Shown one piece after another: positions 50,716 to 62,175 of a stretch of 64,000 bases of DNA (within the stretch, counting starts at the first letter, position 1; every line of letters starts with the position of its first letter). The position numbers and the translations under genes were made by a program. The DNA lies in contig JAMCCL010000109.1 of NCBI GenBank assembly GCA_024516035.1, positions 19,323-83,322 of the forward strand, written 5' to 3'. The DNA is from Bactericera cockerelli (Eukaryota; Arthropoda; Insecta; Hemiptera; Triozidae). Below the pieces are notes generated by a model that saw nothing but the letters and a program-made list of their open reading frames with translations, ran no database searches and was not told the origin of the DNA.

Positions 50716-52317
50716 TTATATTAGCTAGAGCGAAGAACCTATGGAAGTAAAGCTAATTGATGCAAATTTGCCATTCTACAAGGTTATAAAAACAACATAA
50801 TGTTCATTAGGTCTAGGACTCTGGGACTATAGGTCATTGGTTTGTCTCCCACCAAGGGCTATCTTTTGTCCCGTCTCTATTTAAAAATGATATAACGACC
50901 TCGGCTCAGCAGTTGAATTGCTGAAATAAACCGTAAGAATACCAAGCGCTTTGTAAATAACCTGATTTTACAAAACTTTAACAATGGTGGATCGAACGAT
51001 TGAGAATAAAGTAGAATTTATGACAAAGGATTCAACGGATATCATTTCTAAGCTCAATATCCACATGCTCGATGAATGATTCTACGAGTATACAACTCTG
51101 TAGAATTTCATCAATTGAAGTTTTTAGTCGTGGATTTTCTCAATAAGAGGTTTCTCGTTTCGTCAAGTCCAACTCTGGCTCAGTTACAGGCAGGTGTTTC
51201 ATTGAGCCATCTGGTATTCCGGTATGGCGAGGCATGCACTGACGCGCTTGTTGTTTAGTGAATGTTAGTCAAAGTTAACAATGGAACTTTAGCATTCTTT
51301 TTGTAATTGAACAAGTTCATTGTACATGGAACTTCCTTTGCGGCTGAGGCCCAATGCTGTCTGGTTGGGGTACTATGGAGAGGATGGAAACCAGCCCTGC
51401 TCCAACTAGCTTAGCTTGTCCATTGACGCATTTGACGCGACGGTTATTTAAGGGTTCATTTAGAGGTTTCTCTTATATCTAGAGTCCCATGAAGTTTTGT
51501 TTTCTGTGAAATGTTAGTACGCCTCCTCGTGGTTCACCCTGGGCAACGCATTGACATGCGGCTAAAGTACTGACAATTTTGGCGATCAGACAATCACTGC
51601 CATCAGATTTCCTGATCAAGTTTATCACACATGTATTTTCACTTAGAGGTGTGTAATAAAACCATACGATAAAAAATAAATAGTTTTCTGTGCTAGGACA
51701 TACCGGTTAATTTGTAATAAAATACCATTATCGGCGTTAGCTCCGCCCTGAATGAAATACAAAATGATGACATGTTTGTAATACTTTCCTTTGACCTTTG
51801 AAAAATGGACTCCATTTAATCTCAGCCAGCCATCGACGGAATCTGGCGTGTTCAGATCTCGCCATATTTTTTTATTGAGTCTACACACAGTTCATTCAGT
51901 CAATACACACTTCTTCCAAGCTTCAGGGTTCCAGCACTGCTCCTCTAAAGCGAGTCCTAATTGGGCTGATCTTAATTCCTGTGCTCAGTGCTCCCCGATA
52001 GGGTTCAACTCATAGTATATATTTATATACTTACAGAAGGACGCTTCTTTACTATAGCTCTCTATATGTAGAGAGACGGTAGAGAGGGACCATCTACCAA
52101 TTTATATCACTTAGGTCTCTCTGAACCACGGAGATAATGAAATAGGAAACGTGTTAACATCGTGACTAGGGCTGAGCTTTCTTCCGGTAAGGTCAGAGGA
52201 TTGCAGATGCGCCACGACCTGAAGCACATTACATCAGACTAATTATATGCAATGAGAGGAAGCGTTGGTGGAGCGGGTGGCTTAGCACGCGTAGGAGAAA
52301 GGCTCAATAATAATAAT
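50716..52317. other. Intergenic sequence
   Basis: No supported gene. Short frames here have no recognisable motifs. A palindromic stretch CTCTATATGTAGAGAG is near 52,058. Confidence 0.4.
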
Positions 52318-52530
52318 ATATAATACTCTTTAGTGGATGGTATCACCAGGCGAGGTTAATGCTCAAAGCATTTTCTATCTAACCTAACCTCAGAGTTAAT
52401 TATTAATGTGGTTAAAATTTCATTTTATTAGGAAAAGTTCATGCACTGGGTGGGATTCGAACCATACGGATCCCTACACTACTTGGATTTACCAGGATAG
52501 CGCGTTAATCACTTGACTACAAGACTTCAT
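52318..52530 (-). mobile_element. tRNA-derived SINE, family E
   Basis: Inverted copy, from TACTCTTTAGTGGATGGT to GATTCGAACCATACGGATCC and GCGCGTTAATCACTTGACTA. Confidence 0.7.
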
Positions 52531-53005
52531 TATACATAGAGAACAATTTCCAGGGTCCAATTTACCTTAGAGAAATCTTTAAAAAGAGAAACATGGATAT
52601 AGTATTAAATCCCTTAGTACGTCAAAATCGGACTTACAATTATGAGAGCATGATCTGAATACGATCAAACTTGAGGACGACACCAGGAATAGTCATGCAC
52701 TCGGTGGATTCGAACCAACGGTTCGAATCCCACCTAACCTAACCTACCTATTCCCTACACTACTTTGCATTAAAACCTAACCTAACCTAACAATCCCTAA
52801 CATACAGGATTACCAGACTAGCGCGAATAATCACTTGATACAAGACACTCAATACAATGAGAACAATTTCTGGTCCAATTTAGCTTAGAGAAAATCTTAA
52901 AGAGAAACCTGGATATTAGATAAATTACCCTTACGTCCAAATCGAACTCTGTACAATTATTGAGAGCAGATCTGATACGATCCAAACTTGAGGACGACAC
53001 CAGAC
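52440..53005. repeat. Local ~310-bp duplication with TTAGG repeats at the junction
   Basis: The first copy runs from GATTCGAACC.. and GCGCGTTAATCACTTGACTA through ATAGAGAACAATTTCCAGGG to ACTTGAGGACGACACCAGG (about 52,690). The second repeats these (GCGCGAATAATCACTTGATA, ATGAGAACAATTTCTGG, ACTTGAGGACGACACCAG) to about 53,005. The copies differ mostly by small indels. CCTAACCTAACCTA and CCTAACCTAACCTAACA tracts lie between (52,733-52,792). Confidence 0.7.
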
Positions 53006-53054
53006 TCATCTCTCAGCGTCTTAGCCAGTGAGACACGTCGTATACACATGGCCT

Positions 53055-53853
53055 CGTTCCAGCAAGCAATCTCACTCTCATAATCCCAAATGCTCCGTTT
53101 TCAACGTCACAAAACACACTTGGTTGGTTTTTGCGTTCAATCCAACCTTTATATTTTAATAAATTCAAGCCTCAAAGGGCATCAATATTTTTTTTTATTT
53201 TGTCATTTTTTGTTTGCTATAGGCCGTTACAAAAATATATAGTGATGATGATACAGTAAAATTGTAAATATAATGATCGTATCTAATTCGAACGAAATTC
53301 AGCCTTTAGGTCAAGTAGTTGACAGTGGATAAGATTGCGATGTTAGTTATCTCATGATATTAGGTTAAATCACCACACTCTGTCTAGAAACTCGGCACGG
53401 CTCGACGTAGGCTAAACTAAGTGATGCTGCAGATAGTTTCGGTCACAAATTAATTTTTAACCTCGTATTTTATTGTACCATTTTTAGGGGGGGTCAACTC
53501 TATAAACAAAATGGGCGAAAAAAAGTGCTTCTTAATGGAGATACACATCTCTAAAGGTTCTTTAATAAAAAATCTTGATTTGAATTACGCCTCTTACATG
53601 TTAGAGTTATTGAAAACGGCGGGAAAAAATTGAATCACAATACAAGATGTAGCCGTTATTTTGATGTGAGGTATTGAGGTCATTGCACTGTTCAGGGACG
53701 GCCACCGGGGGGTTAACTGAAAAGAAAATGTATCTCCTTATGAAGCACTTTCGCCCCATTTTGTTTATTGAGGTTGACCCCCCTAAAATGGTAACGATAA
53801 AAATTAAGTGGTTAAAATTAATGCACACTATTCTGAATCACCCCTGTATAATA
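53055..53853. repeat. MITE fragment and an inverted-repeat element
   Basis: 53,055-53,140 resembles the 10,668 MITE arm. At 53,490-53,560 and 53,725-53,800, GGGGTCAACTCTATAAACAA AATGGGCG and, inverted, GGGGTCAACCTCAATAAACA AAATGGGGCG form arms about 70 bp long. The end TGAATCACCCCTGTATA resembles other CAGGGTG termini here. Confidence 0.5.
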
Positions 53854-54186
53854 ACACAAAGAAACTCATTTATTATTATATCAGTCAGTATCCGTATTCA
53901 CAGATTTTTTTGTTTATTATGAGATACTTATTACATTTTTGAATTCATATTTCATTCAAATTTTAACCTGAGTGATTGCTGAAGACATTCAAGAACGACC
54001 GGGGTCAGTTGCCACTGTCCTATCATGGGCAGAGACCACTGCCCTGAGTGGCAGCGTGTGTTTCTAATCTTATATTGTGGACAGGGTTGGGCCCCCGAGT
54101 ATTATGGGTGTCAGTTCTCTTCCTGGTTCAATGTGTCAATCCTTCGGCCCGCTCTGCTTCCTCTATGACAAGTTGGTGGTGGAAAC

Positions 54187-54345
54187 CGGACCTCAGTAGC
54201 ATGATCGGATAACGCGGGCGGGACTTGGATCCTGGAGGTCGGTGGTTCAAGTTCTCCTGTGAAGCAAATTTTCAAAACAATAGTTTAGTAGGGTCCAACA
54301 CATGCTAAAGCACTCAGAACCCCTACTTAAACTTTGTGATTTATA
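54187..54345 (+). mobile_element. SINE family D, diverged
   Basis: ACCGGACCTCAGTAGCATGA with GGAGGTCGGTGGTTCAAG; the body is only partly recognisable. Confidence 0.55.
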
Positions 54346-54510
54346 AGGAAGACATGATTATTATGAAATAAATTTATTTCAAGTATTTGTTGAAAAAAAA
54401 GAAAAGAAAAAAAAATATATTTAGAAAAGGGAGTTGATTAGTTGTGATCGTGATATTATCAACATCTACACAAATAATTATGTATAGAAAAAATAATTTG
54501 TTATTCTTGT

Positions 54511-54970
54511 GATTCCTCTGTGGTTGAACTAACAAAGATGGCCGATTTCATACGGGACAGGTTTGAGGATTACGAGTTTTCATTAATTTCTTTTCTTCCT
54601 CCATGGTTTATACAATGACCTACTACGCCCTGATAGGAAGTTGAGGTTAGGCAGCCCGCATGGTACGGATGTCTCAGGTTGTGGACCAACATTGACCTTA
54701 TTGACCAGGTATGTTATCTGGCAAGCCTTTACTGCAACAGTTGCGATTGTTTCAGTGGAAAGTCAGGGACAGTACAGTTCTGGTTTTCCAAAGTAGTAGC
54801 ACGATGACATTTCTTAGCCTGTAGATCTTAACTCATTAGTTCATATCTGTCCTGACTAATCGTTCACTATTTGCTTTTTTCATGGAGATATTAGAAATGG
54901 AGATTTCATAATGCCTCAAACCTGTCCTCTAAAATCGGCCATCTTGGTTTAGTTTTAACACAGAGGTAAT
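54511..54970. mobile_element. TIR element, ~460 bp
   Basis: Left CCTCTGTGGTTGAACTAACA, AAGATGGCCGATTT, GGGACAGGTTTGAGG and right, inverted, CCTCTGTGTTAAAACTAAAC, CAAGATGGCCGATTT, GGACAGGTTTGAGGC. The arms are about 65 bp. The superfamily is unknown. Confidence 0.65.
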
Positions 54971-55084
54971 CTCAACATACAGGTTCAGTTATTTTATCTC
55001 GGTAGCCATTTTGGATGGTTAGGGGGACTGATTATAACCCATGAGATGTTAGGTAAGTCATGACGCTCAAGGTTATTTGGATGA

Positions 55085-55500
55085 AGTCTTAATGGCCGGT
55101 TGGAGGACTTGCAACACACGGTGACTGAGTTCAAACCCAAGAAATGCAGGGAGTTCTTATGCTCTTTAACTTGGATGCCGATGTCCTCTCATACCTTCGT
55201 GAGGAAGAATGAGTATAAATTGAGTAGCCTATTTGAATGGGACCATCTGCAAATTCTACGAATGCAAAATTGTGATTACTTGAAAATTCCAACAAACTTA
55301 CGTTAACGGAAACCACCTTTTTGCCAGTGATGTTTTACTTAGTTGAAAATTAGCAATGATTGTTTTGCCTATGATTTCGCAATGGTCGCTGCTTCACATC
55401 AAAGGGCTATCATTTTTCCTCACGAGGTATGTGTGGACCCCGTAATCCAAGTTTACAGCGCTAACTCACTCTGCCACGGTTGTAGGTCAAATCCACGATT
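55085..55500. mobile_element. Two inverted SINE F fragments
   Basis: The + strand part (CACGGTGACTGAGTTCAAAC, ACTTGGATGCCGATGTCCTC, CGTGAGGAAGAATGAGTA) and the minus part (TTTTTCCTCACGAGGTATGT, GGACCCCGTAATCCAAGT, TCTGCCACGGTTG) form a head-to-head pair. Confidence 0.5.
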
Positions 55501-56400
55501 AGTAAGGTTCAAACTAATAGCATGTCCGTAGACAATGTTCACTTAGGACTTTTTATTTATTGGTCCTTGAACGGAAGTCGAACTAACGTTCCTCTGCTAT
55601 AGGACAGCTTTACTGAAGGGTACTTGAGTGGGTAAGTTGGAATATTCATACCAGCTTACTTAATGGCCCTAATCTTCGGTTAGTAACTACTTAGCTTATT
55701 ATTTAAAACACTTTGAATGCCAAGCCATTTTGTTCAAGTTTTCTGCACAGGCCCCAGTGTAAGTCAAAAAAATTGTTGTCTTTGGTCAAAAACTTTAAAA
55801 TTATAGTAAATCTTTTAAGGCAAGCTTTATAAGTTAAGTTATTAAGCCCAGAACTCTAAAACTTTAAATCTTCTCTATCGTACCTCAGATTTTCCCAGTG
55901 AATATCTCAAAAATGATTTCAAATGGGCCCATGTGAATTCAAAAGTTTTGCTAAAAATGCTACTGCGTAAGTCATACAGGACTTTTATTATTCTTTTTCT
56001 TTGGGAAAAAAGAGGAAGGAAAAATCTTCTTCTAGTTTGTTTTAAACAAAATGGGATTTATAAGATTCTTGCCTTTCATTTCTTTTATTGGTTAAGTCCA
56101 TTGTTTATCTTTAAAGTACGGATGATGAATAGTGGGGAAGCTTAACTGGAAATATTTGGAAATACCGAACTTGGGAAAAAAAAAATTTTTTAAAGGAAAA
56201 TTTACAGCTTAAGTGTTAACGGTTTTACTTATAATTTACTATACACATAACTGGAGTCTAGAAACTGACAGTTAGAGGTAGGTACCTGGAGTACTTCCTG
56301 ATGTAAATAATTATTCACTCAGTGAAGAACTTGGTCGCAAGTTTGGTTTACTCATGCAAGTGCTAATCAGGTATTTAAATGAGGTTCTGTTTTGTTCAGG
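55501..56400. other. Intergenic sequence
   Basis: No gene or repeat recognised. Confidence 0.4.
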
Positions 56401-56740
56401 TTTCAAGGAGATAGAAGGATATAGGAAGAGCTGATGGGAGAGTGAGGGAGGGGTTGGAGAGAGAGAGTGGGGGAGGAGAGAGAGAATCACAGTGGGAAAA
56501 GGAAGGAGGAATGGAGGTAGAGGAGAGAGAGGGTTAATGGAGAGGGAAAGGGAGAGAGTGTGAGGAGAGAGAGAAACAGAGAGAAACAGAGAGAGAGAGA
56601 AGGGAGGAGATGAGGGAGATAAAAGTGAGGAAAAAGGAAGAGGGAGAGAGATGACTGAGAAAATAAAATGATGGGAAGAAGGAGATATGGTGGGAAATAG
56701 AGGAGAGAGAAGAAACTGAAAAACAAGAAAGACTACTTAC
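56401..56740. repeat. GA-rich low-complexity tract
   Basis: Imperfect GAGAGAGAG/GGGAG/GGAAA purine runs on the + strand, without a fixed period. Similar composition to, but not the same unit as, the right-end array. Confidence 0.8.
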
Positions 56741-56974
56741 TTTCTGTGTCCTTTTTTCTTTTTAAAGAGGGAGTTTTCAACAGCACCTACTTCGCTCCAA
56801 TTCTTACTCATATTCATACAATTTTCAATTTTCTGTTTTTTATACTGATTTATACTGGTAGCACTGGCAAGTTGACACATGCATATCAAACAAACTCGCC
56901 GAAGTGTGAAAAACGCACTATATTTAATAAGAGGCAACATATTATAGTCGGGTTGGAGTTCACAAGAGAAGCTC

Positions 56975-57262
56975 CCATTATCACACCGACCTCTAATAGA
57001 TCTATTTTGTGGACAAGTTGAATCTGTTTGGTTTTTTTTTTAACCTCCTCCTTTTTTGATAGTCAGGCGGGGGTAATTACTTTCCATTCGTGGGAATCGG
57101 AGGGACGGACATGCAACCTCACGTGTTCTGACGGGACAGGAATTCTCTGTTAAAAGTCTGCCCAAAACGGAACCGAACTCAGGATCTCCGAGACGACGGG
57201 CAGATGTCACAACTGTTCCGCCAAGAAACGGAGGTTGCATGCGTGCCACAATAGTGACTGTT
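56975..57262 (-). mobile_element. tRNA-derived SINE, family A, minus copy
   Basis: ATTATCACACCGACCTCTA (3' end), GGCGGGGGTAATTACTTTCC, GTCTGCCCAAAACGGAACCG and TGTTCCGCCAAGAAACGGAGG (head) in inverted order. Confidence 0.65.
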
Positions 57263-57274
57263 ATAATACTTCTA

Positions 57275-57490
57275 ACCTCAAGTAGCCAGCGTCGAATTGG
57301 CGGTTCTCGTAGGTCACGAAGTTTAGCAACTGCCCAGGAGGTTGAAAGACTTCCCGCACAACCCATGCGTGGGTTGAGTTTAATTGTGGTAGCAGGTTTG
57401 TGCGGTTTCATGCGAATAGAGGGTAACCCCCCGTCCGTGATATGAGCAAGCAGTTAAAGCGACGTTAAACCCAATTAAAAAAAAATTCTT
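57275..57490 (+). mobile_element. 5S-derived SINE, diverged
   Basis: GCCAGCGTCGAATTGGCGGT head remnant, GTAGCAGGTTTGTGCGG, GCGAATAGAGGGTAACCCCC, AAAGCGACGTTAAACCC and A-tail. Confidence 0.65.
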
Positions 57491-57599
57491 TTTTTAAACT
57501 CTAAATTAAAGTAATTGGTAGGAAGGAGAATGCCAAAGGCAATAACTCCGCAGTTTTAGATATATATTAGGTTTTATATTTTCTTTCTCCTTTTTTTTT

Positions 57600-57860
57600 A
57601 CTTCTTCTTATCTTAATATATAATGTTAAGTCACTGACCCACTGGACTGACCCACTGACTGATCATCGCTCTAAGCCCAAACCGTAAGTCCTAGGAAGCT
57701 GAAATTTGGTAAGGTAGCCTTTGTCTTATAGTCTAGATGTGCAATAAGACGGGATTTTTTCGAAATTCCCACTATCACCTGCCATTGGCAAAAAAGGATT
57801 TTTTGTTTTCACGGCCATGCCTCGGCCGCAAAGCGGGCGACAGTCTTGCTTGTTTTGTTT
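57600..57860 (+). repeat. Dispersed insect-type repeat
   Basis: CACTGACCCACTGGACTGAC, CTAAGCCCAAACCGTAAGTC, AGGAAGCTGAAATTTGG, GCCTCGGCCGCAAAGCGGGC. Sequences of this kind are common in insect genomes; I cannot assign the superfamily. Confidence 0.45.
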
Positions 57861-57944
57861 ATTTTAATTTGTATTGATCTGTGTGTGGTAAATATATGTC
57901 ATCCTTTATAATGTATAAAAAAACACTGCCAATTAAGGAACAAT

Positions 57945-58485
57945 TAACTTCCTCGTGATTGTTTCACATTGTGTACACTGAAAATTTTGGTTTTGATACT
58001 AAATTACTTGTATCTCCATGAACGGCTGAAAACGATTTTCTTCAAATGTGTTTTATTTGGTAGAATATTTTTTTTTTAATTTAGATTTACCATAAATCTG
58101 TAATCGGCAAGTCGTGGTTCTTATTTTTTGGACTTCTTTGTCCAAAATTTCGGATTTTTATTAAATTATCAGTGTCAAATTATAATTAATTAAAAAGAAA
58201 ATATAAAAAGCCTGTGTAAAAAAACAATTTTTGCATATACATACTAAAATTTCATTCAAAAATCGGGTGTACCCGTTCACGAGATATAAGCATTTAAGTA
58301 AAAAGTTAGTGGTCAGTGCTGCATGGTCTCCTTTACCAGAGCCCTAGTTAACGAATTTCAATGAATTTAAAATGGGACCCATCTACAGTGTGTCTCCTAG
58401 ATGTGTACAAAAATTTCATCAAAATCGGTTATGTAGTTTCCGAGAGATCTGCGAGTTAAAAGAATCGTTTTTTACAGCCCGACAG

Positions 58486-58516
<31 letters not shown>

Positions 58517-58985
58517 TGACCGACAGACCGACAGACGACAGACGGACACAAAACCAAATTGCTCAGAGGTTATCTCTTTGCGGCACGTTGGTCCCAGGAG
58601 GACCACATAAATTGGGACCCTTACTGCACGGGCCACTCCTGACTTGTTGTGGGCGTCTCTGGTGAAAGCTACGACATGTCCGACTACAGCCGGGAAAAAT
58701 TGTTATCCATAGGAAGAAGCTTGGAGTGGTCCCTGGCTGAGTGAAGCGTGACGTGAGGACGATACTAAATGACAGTTTTCTCATGGGGATTACGTGCTGT
58801 ATGGGTACATTTTCCTAAGTGGTCTTTCTGGGGACACACCGTGCCCGGAAAGGGTATTCTAAAAAAATCCGAGCTGTGCCGCAAAGAGTTATGAAAATCG
58901 TTCAAGAAATATGAAAAATGATAAAAATCGGAGCAAAAAAAATATTTTTTTTTACCAAAAACGAACACAATACTTCCGATTTCTA
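57945..58985 (-). repeat. Dispersed repeat R1, inverted second copy with insert
   Basis: The left edge AACTTCCTCGTGATTGTTTC and right edge CCGATTTCTAATATTAGAAA match the 5096 copy in reverse. It has a (CAGACAGA)n run at 58,489-58,520. About 200-250 bp near 58,565-58,800, including CTTTGCGGCACGTTGGTCCC, have no counterpart in the first copy. Confidence 0.6.
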
Positions 58986-59562
58986 ATATTAGAAATTTCT
59001 CGGAAGTAATAATAATAAATGAACCATAGACAAGGAATAGGTGTTATTCTATTTTTTATATTGATAGACTTTCACGTTATCGCCTTGAATTCTGAAAGAA
59101 ATTCGTCAAGTGGTCATTAAGTACTTATCATAAGAATGCATTTGTGATACCAAGCCTTGTAAACTTAATTTGATAAATGTTCACTCAGATTACCAAAAAT
59201 AAACTCTGTTTTTTTATCATCTTTGTTAAGCTTGTGATTTGTTCATTCCTACCTATTATAAATGTTGATACGTTTCTGTAATTTGTTAATATGTTAAAAA
59301 CTCTGTTATAAGAGCTTATGGATTGGTTTTATGATAATTTTTGGAACGGTATAAACATTCATACACTCCCTTAAACTTGATTGTAATCTTTTTTTAGAAA
59401 CACATTTAGCAACAAGTTGTAGGCTGTAGCTAATGAAAAGTTTATGATGGTATGTTTCCTTAGTAGGTATTTCTGTTTTGTTTACTCTTGTGTTGATTTC
59501 ATTGGAATTTAGAAGCTTAACCAAACATATACATTATACAATAGATTTATTACAGAGAGGAA
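58986..59562. other. AT-rich intergenic sequence
   Basis: No gene recognised. Confidence 0.4.
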
Positions 59563-59762
59563 CATGGATATAAGAGAATTCAAGGAGGACCGGCCATTAT
59601 TTCTCTTATATCCAGGTTTATCTTATAAAAAAAAAAAGGGAAGGGGTTATTTTTACCTTTTTAAGAGGTAAATTTCACATGAAAATTAGTCCAGGTTTCT
59701 TCTTATTAGAGACGGTTATTTTCCCTTAAGAGATGTAAATTAGACCTGAAATTGTTCTTATC
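59563..59762. mobile_element. pogo/Tigger-like MITE relic
   Basis: GGAACATGGATATAAGAGAA at the left, with TTCTCTTATATCCAGG inside and again AGTCCAGGTTTCTTC; the right end is lost. Confidence 0.5.
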
Positions 59763-59869
59763 ACTGTGATTTTTAATGTGAAATTGCCTTGTAAATTAAA
59801 AAGAAAAAGTCTTCCATTATGAAGTTGGGAATGAAAGAGATAGGAAAGAGTAGAGACAGAGACGAAGAA

Positions 59870-60015
59870 TAGTTTTTTCAGTTATCAATTTTGTGTTAAT
59901 CACTTTCGTGATTTCAAAAACTTACTGGAGTAGATTTTCAAAACTCGCTTTTACTAAATCTACGCTGAAACCGGGACTTGGAAACCCACCTACCTTCAGG
60001 GTTACAAGTCCTTCA
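59870..60015 (-). mobile_element. SINE family D in array unit 1
   Basis: Inverted: GTGTTAATCACTTTCGTGAT, CGCTTTTACTAAATCTACGC, TGAAACCGGGACTTG..GGTTACAAGTCC. Confidence 0.7.
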
Positions 60016-62019
60016 CCCTTATCGATTTCAAGCTACAGATGTTCGGTAGAAAGAGACAGGTAGTAGGGATTGAGAGAAAAAGAGCAATAAAGAAAGGAGT
60101 GATTATAATGGCTAGAGAGAGAGAGGAGAAAAACGTGGGAGGCGAGAGAGAAAGGGGAGAGATGAGAGGAGAGAAAGAACGTGTAGGGAGAGAGAGAGAG
60201 AAAGTGGGAGAGGAGAGAGAGAAAGTGGGAGAGAGAGAGGAGGAAAGTGGGAGAGAGAGAGAGGAGAGAGAGAGATTTAGGGTAGAGAGAGAGAGAGAGT
60301 GTGGAGAGGAGAGAGGAAAGTGGGAGAGAGAGAGAGAAAGAAAGTGTGGGAGATAGAGATAGAAAGTGGGAGAGATAGGAGAGGAAAGAACGTGTGGGAA
60401 CAGAGGAGAGAGAGAGAAAAGTGGGAGAGAGAGAGAGAAAGAACGTGTGGGAGAGAGAGAGAGAAAGAACGTGTGGGAGAGAGGAGAGAGAAAGAACGTG
60501 TGGGAGAGAGTAGAGAGGAATTGGGAGAGAGAGAGAGAGAAAGAACGTGTGGGAGAGAGAGAGTGAGAAAGAACGTGTGGGAGGGAGAGAGGGAGAGAGG
60601 GAGAAAGAAAACGTGTGGGAGGAGAGAAGAGAGAAAAGAACGTGTGGGAGAGGAGAGAGAAAGTGGGAGAGATGAGAGAGAGAAAGAACGTGTGGGAGAG
60701 AGAGAGAGGAAAGAACGTGTGGGAAGAGAGAGAGAAAGAAGGTGGGAGAGAGAGAGAGAAAGAACGTTGTGGGTGGAGAGAGAGGAGAAAGGAACGTGTG
60801 GGAGAGAGAGAGAGACAAGAAACGGTTGTGGAGAGAGAGAGAGGAAAGTGGGAGAGAGAGAGAGAGAAATAAACGGTGGGTAGAGAGAGAGAGAGAAAGA
60901 AGTGTGGGAGAGAGAGAGAGATAGAACGTGAGGGAGAGAGAGAGAGAAAGAACGTGGGGAGGATGAGAGAGAGAGAATGAACGTTGTGGGAGAGAGAGAG
61001 AGAGAAGAACGAGGTGGTGGGATGACGAGAGTGAGACAGAACGTGTGGGAGGAGAGGGGGGGGAGTGAGAAGAAAGTGTGGGAGAGAGAGAGAGAAGAAA
61101 ACGGTGTGGGAGAGAGAGAGAGCAAGTGGGAGAGAGAAGGAGAGGAAAAGAAGTGTGGGGAGAGAGAGATGGAGAAAGAACGTGTGGGAGATGAGAGAGA
61201 GAGAGAAAGAACGGGTGTGGGAGAGGAGAGAGAGAATAGAACGTGTGGGGAGAGAGAGAGGAAAGAACGTGTGGGAGAAGAGAGAGAGAAAAGTGGAGAG
61301 AGAAGAGAGAAAGAACGTGTGGGAGAGAGAGCGAAAGTGGGAGAGAGACGAGAGAGAAAGAAACGTGTGGGAGAGAGAGAGAGAGAAAGAAACGTTGTGG
61401 GAAGAGAGAGAGAGAGAGAAGAACGTGTGGGACGAGAGAGAGAGAAGAACGTGTTGGAGAGATTGAGGGAGAAAGAAACGTGTTGGGAGAGAGAGGAGAG
61501 AAAGAACGTGTGGGAGAGAGAGAGAGAAAAGTGGGAGGGACGAGAGAGAGAGAAAGAAACGTGTGGGAGGAGAGGAGAGAGAAAGAACGTGTGGGAAGAG
61601 TGGAGAGAGAAAGAACCGTGTTGGGAGAGAGAGAGAGTAAGATAACGTGTGGGGATGGAGAGAGAGAGAAAGAAATCGTGAGGGAGAGAGCTGAGGAGAA
61701 AGAACGTGTGGGAGAGAGATGAGAGACAAGAAGGTGGGAGGGAGGAGAGAGAGGAAAGGAAAACGTGTGGGAGAGAGAGAGAGAAAGTGGAGAGAGGAGA
61801 GTGAGAAAGAACGTGTGGGAGAGAGAGAGAGAAAGAACGTGTGGGGAGAGAGAGAGAGAAATTGGGAGAGAGAGAGAGAGAAAGAACGTTGTGGGAGAGA
61901 GAGGAGAGAAAGACGTCTGTGATTTTATATGTGTATTGCCTTGTATAATAAACATGAAAAGTCTTCCTTTATGAAGTTGGGAGAAAGAGGAATAGGAAAG
62001 AGAGAGACAGAGACGAAGA

Positions 62020-62175
62020 ATTGTTTTTTCAAGTTTTCAATTTTGTGTTAATCACTTTCGTGATTTCACAACTACTGGAGTACGTTTTCAAACTCGCTTT
62101 ACTAAATCTTACGCTGAAACCGGACTTGAACACCTAACCTTCAGGTTACAAAGTCCTCACCCTTATGGATCAACT
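62020..62175 (-). mobile_element. SINE family D in array unit 2
   Basis: Same inverted segment as in unit 1 with scattered indels, at the same place in the leader. Confidence 0.7.

Noticed and set aside
53674..53922. 82-codon + strand frame
   Set aside because: It overlaps the arm of an inverted-repeat element and shows no family motif.
60002..61955. Minus-strand open frames of 575 and 640 codons rich in Leu/Ser/Phe/His/Pro
   Set aside because: They are translations of the GA-rich 26-bp minisatellite in two frames, with no start context, domain or splice signal. The same applies to the Arg/Glu-rich + strand frames to 63,911.
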